Source: Candidatus Latescibacterota bacterium (lineage in GTDB: Bacteria; Krumholzibacteriota; Krumholzibacteriia; Krumholzibacteriales; WJIX01). Taken from it: DNA of 6,888 nucleotides. Below, one piece after another: positions 1 to 5,998 of this stretch (positions are counted from its first letter, which is position 1; every line of letters begins with the position of its first letter). Position numbers and translations under genes: made by a program. The notes under the pieces are model-generated. The model made no database searches. It saw only the letters and a program-made list of their open reading frames with translations, and was not told the DNA's origin. The DNA lies in the NCBI GenBank assembly GCA_030643145.1, contig DAOWMJ010000103.1, positions 1-6,888 of the forward strand. Reading direction: 5' to 3'.

Positions 1-1
1 C

Positions 2-340
2 GACAAGGCGGGGAATGAAAGCGAAGAATCGAACCATATTCTAGTGACCTACGATGCTTCTTCACAAAATTCATTTCCCGAAGCATTCCGCGGACCGGAT
101 GACTTTATAATATCAACTTCCAGGACCGCTGGAAAAGTAAATATTCAATTATTCGATCTGAGAGGAGAGAAAGTTAGATCGATATTAAGCATAGGCCCGG
201 CAACCTATTTTAAGATAAAATGGGACCTTCTTAACAACGATGGCGAAGAAGTACGGAACGGAGCGTATCTTGCTGTAATCACAGTATATTATAGCGATAC
301 CAAAACTGTCGACAAAGGCTTCGTCGCTGTAGTAAGGTAA
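2..340 (+). CDS. C-terminal part of a surface or secreted protein with a FlgD-like Ig-fold domain (5' end outside window)
   Basis: The frame is open from the first complete codon at the left edge to a TAA at 338-340, so 112 residues of a longer protein are visible. An internal GTG at 44 is not a convincing start, because good protein continues upstream of it. The first residues (DKAGNESEES) look like the end of a bacterial Ig-like or fibronectin-type repeat. From about residue 30 onward the pattern matches the FlgD Ig-like domain at the C-terminus of many large exported proteins in FCB-group bacteria: a strand with VNIQLFDLRGEKVR, then KWDLLNNDGEEVRNGAYLAVI and a final basic strand ending FVAVVR. 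The fold is usually a surface or secretion-associated tail; the function of the missing N-terminal part cannot be told. The next gene starts 2 bp after the stop, so the two are very likely co-transcribed. Confidence is good for the domain and low for any specific role. Confidence 0.8.
   Translation, partial: DKAGNESEESNHILVTYDASSQNSFPEAFRGPDDFIISTSRTAGKVNIQLFDLRGEKVRSILSIGPATYFKIKWDLLNNDGEEVRNGAYLAVITVYYSDTKTVDKGFVAVVR
334..337 (+). promoter_or_regulatory. Ribosome binding site embedded in the end of the upstream gene
   Basis: AAGG lies 5 bases before the ATG at 343 and inside the last codons of the preceding gene. The upstream stop (TAA at 338-340) falls between this motif and the start. 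Ribosomes finishing the FlgD-domain gene would therefore be placed to restart on the barrel gene, which supports translational coupling and this start choice. Confidence 0.5.
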
Positions 341-342
341 TA

Positions 343-1284
343 ATGAAACAAATAAGAGCCACAATTATATTTCTTGTATTATCGCTGCTTGCCGCAGGCA
401 GTTTCACTATTCCCGCGTACGCCGGCGAAGGATCCAGAGGCGGAACATTCCTTCCTCTCGGATGGGATGCTGAGGGAGAGGGATTAGCCGGCGCCGCCAC
501 ACTTCTCATTAGAAATGACGCAAGTAGTTACTGGAATCCGGCGAACCTCTGTTTTATGAACGGCCCCCAGGCCCGGGTTGGTACAACAAAGCCGGTACCT
601 GGGATGCCCGCCAACTATAGTATTCTGTCCGTCGGGACCACCCTGCTGGGGCACAGAACATTTCGTGACAATAAATCCCCTCTCAGCAGAGCTGGAGCCG
701 CCCTGAGTATTTCTCATTTGGATCTCGAGCTCGCCGGTGGTTCAGCCTGGAACGAAAGCACTGTAGGCTTTTCCGGAGCTTACAGCATCAACCATTTCAA
801 CAGTATCGGTATAACGTGGAGAATACTCAAAGGATGGAACGATCTTGACAACGCGAACTGCTCTGGAATGGCTATGGATGTGGGATGGACAGCCAGGCTC
901 AGAGAAAAATTATGGTTAGGTATCGTCGGGAGAAATATCTACAGCAATATTTCTTATCCAAACCGGACCGAGAATATCGATCCAAGCTGGAATATCGCTC
1001 TGGCCCGAAATGACATACTTGGCAGAGTATCGGCTGAATTCGATCTTGTTCTGAAAGAAGGAGAAATTAATCGTTTCTTGACCGGCGCAAAAATAGTTTT
1101 ATTCAAAGACTTACTGAGCGTACTTGTTGGAGCGGACCGCCGGCTCGCTAATGGAGAAAGAACAATTCTGCATTTCGGATTCTTGACGAATTACAAATCC
1201 GCCGATATTTCAATTTCATTTAAACTCGACCCTGAATACGCGTTCGATAAACAAACTTATGTATCGATAGGCTATAATCTCTGA
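343..1284 (+). CDS. PorV/PorQ-like outer-membrane beta-barrel protein
   Basis: This 313-residue protein begins with a clear Sec signal peptide: basic MKQIR, a hydrophobic core at about residues 7-23, and a predicted cleavage after A25-Y26-A27. The mature N-terminus carries the hallmark of the PorV/PorQ (FadL-like) family: a Gly/Ala-rich stretch at 44-52 followed by D59-A-S-S-Y-W-N-P-A-N-L69, matching the usual 'DASAxYWNPAxL' pattern. The rest is alternating polar/hydrophobic strands with many Gly and aromatic residues (for example VGFSGAYSI, SIGITWRIL, LWLGIVGRNIY), ending in a strand YVSIGYNL, as expected for an outer-membrane barrel. Length fits the family. In Bacteroidota, PorV shuttles type IX secretion cargo and PorQ is accessory; many relatives in other phyla have no assigned role. 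Placement directly after a gene with a FlgD-like C-terminal domain suggests a cargo-partner relation, which is inference. A simple channel or structural barrel is the alternative. Confidence 0.78.
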   Translation: MKQIRATIIFLVLSLLAAGSFTIPAYAGEGSRGGTFLPLGWDAEGEGLAGAATLLIRNDASSYWNPANLCFMNGPQARVGTTKPVPGMPANYSILSVGTTLLGHRTFRDNKSPLSRAGAALSISHLDLELAGGSAWNESTVGFSGAYSINHFNSIGITWRILKGWNDLDNANCSGMAMDVGWTARLREKLWLGIVGRNIYSNISYPNRTENIDPSWNIALARNDILGRVSAEFDLVLKEGEINRFLTGAKIVLFKDLLSVLVGADRRLANGERTILHFGFLTNYKSADISISFKLDPEYAFDKQTYVSIGYNL

Positions 1285-1337
1285 AACAATTCCCAATATC
1301 TTTCAATCCGGCAATAATTCATAATAATTTATTTTTA

Positions 1338-3242
1338 CTATGGATTTTGAAGTCTGTTAAGCAATTTAACCAATTTTTCATCCCCGGGTACTACTTCAAG
1401 GGCTTTTCTTATCCAATAGACCGATCTGTCCCTTTTCCCTTCGGACAACGCGGCTCTGGAAAGATACTTACACGCTAAAACCTTCTCCTCCCCCACTTCA
1501 ATTTTATAAGCATAGCGATATAATTCAACCGCCTTTACGGATTCGCCCAGGCGTTCGAGCACAACTCCGTACTCAATCGCCAGATGGGGGAAATCGGGAA
1601 AGGCTTTAAAAGCGAAGCCATAAAGAGATTCCGCCTCATCCAGTTTGCCGCGCCTGTTCAAAATCCTCGCGTAATTTATTCCGGCTTCCACTCTACCGGG
1701 ATCAAGCCTGTAAGCCATAGAATACGCCATTTCCGCCTTTTCTTCATTTTCCCTGCTTATGTATTGATTACCAAGGAAGGCATACATAGCGCTCTTGTTT
1801 ATTTTTACCATTTCCCGGTTTACAAAAGTAAATAATAGCGCCGGAACAAAAAGTACGAGGGCAATCAATCTTTTCCAGTTTTTTTCTCTTACCTCTCCCA
1901 AAATCCACGAGAAAAATACCGAAGCGGATAGAATAAGAATCGGTACCGACACAACTCTATATCTGGAATTTATATAAAAAAGAAGAACTGAAAAAAGCGC
2001 TGACCCTGTGAACACTATAAAAATCGCCCTGTTCCTCTTAATTAGAAAAAGGACAAACAATCCCATTACCGCGAAAACTGATATAATTGAAAATGGTATG
2101 AACAGCAAGTTCATTACGGGGCAGGATTCTTTATAAAATGAAATATCAATTACATCGGGGATCTCCGTCTTATTCCAGAAAAGTAAAAACTTCCTTCCAA
2201 GCAATCTAACCCAACGGATTGGATTCTCCCCGATACCCTCTACCGCCCTTCCAAACCAATATTCCGAAACTTCACCGTCGGTAAGCTCTCCTTTAATCTG
2301 CTGCCGAGCCCTTTTCCTCGCGTCATCAACTAGCCCTCTCATATCCCCTCTCATACCCTCGGGTGGTTTATACACCCCGTTTGCTCCAGGCCTGTTGCCG
2401 ATATAAAAATTAATCCCCCCATGAGAGGTTACCGGAACAAAACGTCCTGTTTCTGCGGCATTAAAGACTATCGGCAAACTGAGGATAACACTCGCGCCAA
2501 GAAGGCAAAATAACGCCGCAAAACGGCCGTTTCCCACCCTGCCTCTTCTGAAAAAGAGCCATACTATCACAGCTGGTATCAAAAGAAAAAAAAGGTTCGG
2601 CCTTCCAAGCGTGCCAACCCCCATTAAAAGACCAAGGGAAAATTCCGCGGCAAGAGGCGATAGTTTCTTTGATCCGATTTTTAAACTTGAAATACCTGAT
2701 ATATGATGATCTATCCTGATGGCCAGAACAAAAGAAGAAATCAGAATCAGGGTTACAATAGAGGTCGCGAGCAAACTTCCCTCATATAGAAGAAAATGAG
2801 GATAAAAAAGAGCCATTGCCGCAGCGAAAATACCTGTCGCTTCAGATTGAAACTCACCCCCCTTTCCATACCCTTTAATAATATCCTTTCCAGCTACGTA
2901 ATGAAGATAGATTGTAAAAATCCCCAATAAAGCCTGTATAATCCTTGGAACAAGGAGTCCGTTCCCTGCAACCTTAAAAATAGCGGCAAGAAAAAACGGG
3001 TAAAGCGGGTTGAAAGATAAAGCGCCGCCGGGTACACCCCTGCCCGCGGACAATCCTTCGGCAAGTTCTCTATAGAAATGCATATCAAGAGGAAGAAGCC
3101 ACTCCAGATCGGAACTGCTAAGCTGTATAAGATATAACACCCTGACGAATACCGCGGCTATTAATACACTCCAAAGCGCGAACCCGGCTCTATTTATCCC
3201 GGCAAATCTTTTGCCGATAGTCATATTTTTATCTTTCCCCAT
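1338..3242 (-). CDS. GT39-like polytopic membrane glycosyltransferase with C-terminal TPR domain
   Basis: This 634-residue protein has about a dozen hydrophobic segments (roughly 21-41, 79-94, 96-116, 133-152, 155-175, 198-232, 241-260, 375-401, 405-423, 430-448, 459-475). The first loop holds D53 in LDMHFYRELAEGL, followed by N78-P-L-Y-P82. This is the layout of GT-C enzymes of the dolichyl-phosphate-mannose mannosyltransferase/ArnT group (GT39/PMT_2), where that acidic residue is the catalytic candidate. A long loop at about 261-375 includes GGINFYIGNRPGANG (275-289), a motif I associate with bacterial GT39 proteins that carry TPRs. S426-R-Y-R-V before a membrane segment is also typical. 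Residues about 485-630 form three to four TPR-like helix pairs (for example A506-YSMAYRLDP, YGFAFKAFP, YRYAYKI, IRKALEVVPGD). It probably transfers sugar from a polyprenyl-phosphate donor to a lipid or protein; the acceptor is unknown. M7 (3224) is an alternative start. It is last in the minus-strand operon. Confidence 0.82.
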   Translation of the reverse strand: MGKDKNMTIGKRFAGINRAGFALWSVLIAAVFVRVLYLIQLSSSDLEWLLPLDMHFYRELAEGLSAGRGVPGGALSFNPLYPFFLAAIFKVAGNGLLVPRIIQALLGIFTIYLHYVAGKDIIKGYGKGGEFQSEATGIFAAAMALFYPHFLLYEGSLLATSIVTLILISSFVLAIRIDHHISGISSLKIGSKKLSPLAAEFSLGLLMGVGTLGRPNLFFLLIPAVIVWLFFRRGRVGNGRFAALFCLLGASVILSLPIVFNAAETGRFVPVTSHGGINFYIGNRPGANGVYKPPEGMRGDMRGLVDDARKRARQQIKGELTDGEVSEYWFGRAVEGIGENPIRWVRLLGRKFLLFWNKTEIPDVIDISFYKESCPVMNLLFIPFSIISVFAVMGLFVLFLIKRNRAIFIVFTGSALFSVLLFYINSRYRVVSVPILILSASVFFSWILGEVREKNWKRLIALVLFVPALLFTFVNREMVKINKSAMYAFLGNQYISRENEEKAEMAYSMAYRLDPGRVEAGINYARILNRRGKLDEAESLYGFAFKAFPDFPHLAIEYGVVLERLGESVKAVELYRYAYKIEVGEEKVLACKYLSRAALSEGKRDRSVYWIRKALEVVPGDEKLVKLLNRLQNP

Positions 3243-3286
3243 TTTAACTTTCTCTTATACCATTTGTACAATACCGCGGAACAATA

Positions 3287-3652
3287 TCAGTAGGATTGTT
3301 TCCCCGGGATGACGCCCCGCACACCACCCTTGGGCATTCGATGGTCGCCGCTGTAGCGAGGAATCAAGTGTATATGAAGATGATTTATCGACTGCCCCGC
3401 GGCTTTTCCGGTATTAATACCTATATTATAACCGTCGGGGTTGTACTCTGAAACCAGGAAGCCTTTTACTTTCCGGACAAGAGCGAAGATAGCGGTTATT
3501 TCCTCGTCTGTTGACTCAAAGATAGTTTCGTGGTGCCTCTTCGGAATGATAAGGACATGCCCCATTGCGACTGGATACTTGTCGAAAACCGCGTAGGCCA
3601 GGTTATTTTCGAAAAGCACCTCCTGCTGTCTGCAAAAGACACACTTTTCCAT
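3287..3652 (-). CDS. HIT-family (histidine triad) nucleotide-binding protein
   Basis: The 121-residue protein is a complete HIT domain of normal length. The defining triad is present as H91-L-H93-I-H95-L, preceded by N80-T-G and Q87-S, as in nucleotide hydrolases and transferases acting on AMP-linked substrates. N-terminal C4-x-x-C7, with H40/H41 and H91, resembles the zinc site of the Cys-x-x-Cys HIT subgroup; the assignment of the third and fourth ligands is inferred. K38-R-H-H41 after GHVLIIP is the conserved end of the second strand. The C-terminus GGVRGVIPGKQSY is a recurring tail in one bacterial HIT subfamily. There is no signal peptide, so it is cytosolic, although both neighbours encode exported or membrane proteins. 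It lies 32 bp after the peptidase gene and 44 bp before the glycosyltransferase gene, so co-transcription is likely. Natural substrates of such proteins are usually unknown, so a role tied to the neighbours should not be assumed. Confidence 0.93.
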   Translation of the reverse strand: MEKCVFCRQQEVLFENNLAYAVFDKYPVAMGHVLIIPKRHHETIFESTDEEITAIFALVRKVKGFLVSEYNPDGYNIGINTGKAAGQSINHLHIHLIPRYSGDHRMPKGGVRGVIPGKQSY

Positions 3653-3679
3653 AATAACTCACTTCTGCTCTCAGCCGTC

Positions 3680-3693
3680 TTTGATTAATCAAA
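3680..3693. repeat. 14-bp perfect palindrome over the peptidase stop codon
   Basis: TTTGATTAATCAAA is identical to its reverse complement and spans the TAA stop (3685-3687) of the cysteine peptidase gene, running into the 32-bp gap before the HIT gene. It is AT-rich and has no loop or following T-run, so it is not a good terminator. It may be a protein-binding site or chance. The match to FNR-type half-sites (TTGAT/ATCAA) has 2 bases between them rather than the usual 4. Confidence 0.4.
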
Positions 3694-5088
3694 AGCTCCG
3701 CGCATTGGATCCCACGCGGGAAGAATCTCGGGCATTGTCTTAAGAATTTTAAGGACATCCTTCGGGACATGACGTCTGTGAACTATCACCGAATATACAT
3801 ATTTGTCGAACCACTCATCATACATAGTCCAGAGGCCATCATTTCCTATGTCTGTGCCCCAGGAATTTTCAACTAACCATTTCTTAGGGGCGGCACCATT
3901 CAAATCGACGCCGATAAATACCATAGCATGACTTGGAACACTCTCCCTGTATAGAACACGCTGAGCCTTTGTCATCCTCGTTTCAGTCCCGAGCAAAGAG
4001 GAGATATCATATGCTCCCGACGCGAGTATCCCGTTTTTGGTATCGTTTGCTTTCCCCACATCCGCCGCGAACCATACAGGTTCATCGTTTAAAACCGCCT
4101 TGAGAGCATACTTTCTTAACTTGCCTATTTCCACATTAATAAATTCCATATCGGAATGATCAGACATATTCCTACAGTAGCGTATTCTGTAAAGCTTATT
4201 ATATTCATACGCGGGGTGATCGAGCAAACATATATACTCTTTTAAATCCACCTCAACAGCCTCTTTATAGAACGAAAGAGGGGTATATTTCTTTTCAAAT
4301 ATTTTTTTATCCTTATTCTCCACCCTCCAGGTGAACTCCTCCGGGGGAAGCCCCATATTCAGAACAAGAAGACGATATACCTTTTCCAGCATTTCGACCT
4401 TACTCGCTCTCAACTCGGTTTCTGTTGCTCCCTTAGAGGCAGCTTCTCTTATACGGGCGGCGAAAGATCTGGTCATTCTGTTAAGCTCCCCGTTCATCCT
4501 CTTCGTATTGCTTGTATTCTTTGTTTCCGTCATCACTGATTTAGGAACAGCGCCATATTTCTCTATCAAATTTACGGCATAGTTCCACCAACCGCCATCA
4601 GGAACAGGATTCTTCAGTAATGTCTGAAGCTCCCGGTCATCTATCTCCCTGTCTCTTGTTTCAATTACAGCCTCCAGGAAGGTGTTTGCCTTCTCAAGCT
4701 TGTCCCAGAAAAATAGATAGTTTTCCGAAAATTTAAATTCAGATAAATTGTACTTTTCCATTACCGCCGGGCGCATCATATTAAACCCGGCGAAGAGCCA
4801 GCATCTTCCGCTGCTCTTCTGATCCGTTATGCCCTCAGTCTCTATTTTGATGCCAAAGAGGTCATCATGTCTGCTGTGAAATTCTCTGTCAAAGGAGAGC
4901 TCCTTCAAGTCATTATTCGAAACAGCATTAACAAGAGCTCGCGTTTGTGGATTAAGTTCAAATGAACCTTCGATTTTTTTGATTAGTTCCGGCGTTAATC
5001 CCTCACGGGCATCATCGCCAAACCCTTTTACGGCAAACCCGGAAATTAATACCGTTAAAACAGTTAATATACTCAAGAACCTTTTCAT
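3685..5088 (-). CDS. Exported C1B cysteine peptidase, bleomycin hydrolase/aminopeptidase C type
   Basis: This 467-residue protein is a full-length papain-fold peptidase of the bleomycin hydrolase/PepC family (MEROPS C1B type). The oxyanion-hole Gln and nucleophile are Q90 and C96 in TDQKSSGRCWLFAG; the catalytic His is H387 in PSHAMVFIGVD; the Asn is N408 in LVENSWGTDIGNDG. Family landmarks between them include FSENYLFFWDKLEKAN (119-134) and PDGGWWNYAVNLIEKYGAVP. The C-terminus LPAWDPMRGAFD corresponds to the arm that, in characterised homologues, reaches into the active-site cleft and sets aminopeptidase behaviour; most end close to WDPMGALA, so the inserted R and final D are unusual. Unlike the cytosolic textbook members, it starts with a Sec signal peptide (MKRFLSILTVLTVLISGFAV, likely cleaved near residue 22-24), so it should act in the periplasm or outside. 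A strong ribosome binding site fixes the start. It follows the BatE-like gene by 37 bp. Peptidase identity is firm; the substrate is unknown. Confidence 0.92.
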   Translation of the reverse strand: MKRFLSILTVLTVLISGFAVKGFGDDAREGLTPELIKKIEGSFELNPQTRALVNAVSNNDLKELSFDREFHSRHDDLFGIKIETEGITDQKSSGRCWLFAGFNMMRPAVMEKYNLSEFKFSENYLFFWDKLEKANTFLEAVIETRDREIDDRELQTLLKNPVPDGGWWNYAVNLIEKYGAVPKSVMTETKNTSNTKRMNGELNRMTRSFAARIREAASKGATETELRASKVEMLEKVYRLLVLNMGLPPEEFTWRVENKDKKIFEKKYTPLSFYKEAVEVDLKEYICLLDHPAYEYNKLYRIRYCRNMSDHSDMEFINVEIGKLRKYALKAVLNDEPVWFAADVGKANDTKNGILASGAYDISSLLGTETRMTKAQRVLYRESVPSHAMVFIGVDLNGAAPKKWLVENSWGTDIGNDGLWTMYDEWFDKYVYSVIVHRRHVPKDVLKILKTMPEILPAWDPMRGAFD

Positions 5089-5094
5089 TTCTAA

Positions 5095-5103
5095 CCTCTC
5101 CTT
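5095..5103 (-). promoter_or_regulatory. Strong Shine-Dalgarno for the cysteine peptidase gene
   Basis: On the minus strand AAGGAGAGG lies 6 bases before the ATG at 5088. It is the best ribosome binding site in the window and confirms that the start including the signal peptide is the real one. It sits in the 37-bp gap after the BatE-like gene, so the peptidase is translated independently rather than by coupling. Confidence 0.75.
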
Positions 5104-5125
5104 TTCTCAGTTTCCGGCAAATAAT

Positions 5126-5998
5126 TTATTTTATTATCGTCTCCCCCGCATCCGATTGTATCCAGCACCTGATTCCATTCACAAGTTCTATCTGCCACCA
5201 GGTTCCCCTGTCCTCGATTAATTTAAATTCCGTTCCCGCGTAAAGGGGGTCCGTAAAACTCGGTTGATACGTCATAGCATCCCCCTTTCTCGCTACGATT
5301 TCATCCTTGATAATAACACCAGCGGGGCTTCTACTAAAATTAATTTTCTCAACCATAAGAGAAGTGAAAAACCCCACGCCGATGATAGTAAAAACAATAA
5401 TCGCGATTTTAAATCTTCCGCTCCTGATAAAGATATATAATGAAGCTGTCAACCAGATAAGGGCGAAAGAAACTGAAAAAACAAGAAATCTCATACTGTA
5501 CGGCAAGTCATAATGAAGGAAAAAGAGGGTTTTAAAAACCTTTTCTCTCGCCTTTTCTTCTATCTTGTTCTTTCTCCTGCTACGCGCGTACTCAAAATTC
5601 TGCTTTAAATTATCGTCATTGGGGATATAAAGAGCCGCGCGTTTGTAATTTATAATGGCACGTCCGAGGTCATCGAGCCTAAAATAGGCATTGCCGATAT
5701 TATAATAAATCTTTCCGTTTCGAACTCCCCCCTCCTCTACCATTCTTCTATAGTGAAGAATCGAACTTCTAAAATAATCCCTGGCTGATTCCGGGTTTGA
5801 TCCTTCAAGCTCCAACCCTTTCTGAAAAGCCTTTTGAGCCTCCGCGAGATCATTTTGAATTTCCTCCGTTGAAAGCCCGGCGGCACAAAGAGATGAAGAC
5901 AAAATCATAATTGCGGCAGCTAGTACAAAAGTTGCCGTTTTTATGTTAAAGGAGCCACTAAATCGGTAAATATTTTTTTGTTTAAGCAAAATTCTCAT
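5126..5998 (-). CDS. batE: BatE-like protein: signal/anchor, TPRs, two membrane segments and bacterial SH3 domain
   Basis: This 290-residue protein has an N-terminal hydrophobic segment after a basic stretch (about 21-40, signal peptide or anchor). Next come TPR-like helices at about 50-90 and a good TPR at 94-127 (NGKIYYNIGNAYFRLDDLGR, then AIINYKRALYIPND-type pattern). After that are a basic linker (138-153), two membrane segments (about 171-191 and 196-216) and a C-terminal bacterial SH3-like domain (about 226-290) with GTWWQIELVNG and CWI. This order is that of BatE proteins of the Bacteroides/Leptospira Bat (aerotolerance) clusters, whose biochemical role is unsettled; they probably form an envelope complex with VWA proteins BatA/BatB. 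The start overlaps the BatD-like stop by 4 bp (ATGA). There is no obvious ribosome binding site before it, which suggests translation by coupling. Symbol by architecture and context; a BatC-type or generic TPR-SH3 name would also be defensible. Confidence 0.8.
   Translation of the reverse strand: MRILLKQKNIYRFSGSFNIKTATFVLAAAIMILSSSLCAAGLSTEEIQNDLAEAQKAFQKGLELEGSNPESARDYFRSSILHYRRMVEEGGVRNGKIYYNIGNAYFRLDDLGRAIINYKRAALYIPNDDNLKQNFEYARSRRKNKIEEKAREKVFKTLFFLHYDLPYSMRFLVFSVSFALIWLTASLYIFIRSGRFKIAIIVFTIIGVGFFTSLMVEKINFSRSPAGVIIKDEIVARKGDAMTYQPSFTDPLYAGTEFKLIEDRGTWWQIELVNGIRCWIQSDAGETIIK
5995..5998 (-). promoter_or_regulatory. ATGA stop/start overlap coupling the BatD-like and BatE-like genes
   Basis: The minus strand reads ATGA: the TGA (5997-5995) ends the BatD-like frame and the ATG (5998-5996) starts the BatE-like frame. 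Upstream bases (GGCTTGATAAAAAACT) lack a clear Shine-Dalgarno, so translational coupling is the likely way the second gene is translated. This indicates fixed stoichiometry between the two products. Confidence 0.7.

Noticed and set aside
44..340. GTG at 44 as the start of a small 98-residue protein
   Set aside because: The frame is open to the left edge and the upstream residues (DKAGNESEES) look like the end of an Ig-like repeat, so this is the tail of a longer protein.
279..717. Minus-strand reading frames at 279-509 and 484-717
   Set aside because: They lie opposite well-supported plus-strand genes and show no domain pattern; shadows of real coding sequence.
1584..1977. Plus-strand reading frames at 1584-1835 and 1795-1977
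   Set aside because: They are antisense to the TPR and last membrane segments of the glycosyltransferase gene and show low-complexity composition without recognisable motifs.
3243..3286. Hairpin or promoter around the TTGTACAA palindrome before the glycosyltransferase gene
   Set aside because: Only an 8-bp palindrome with no extending stem, and no recognisable -35/-10 pair; expected by chance.
3681..3692. FNR/CRP-type operator (TTGAT...ATCAA)
   Set aside because: The half-sites are separated by 2 bases instead of 4, and the site overlaps a coding end inside an operon.
5865..5941. Lipoprotein signal peptide on the BatE-like protein (Cys at residue 38)
   Set aside because: The residues before the Cys (S-S-L) do not fit a lipobox, which needs a small residue just before the Cys.
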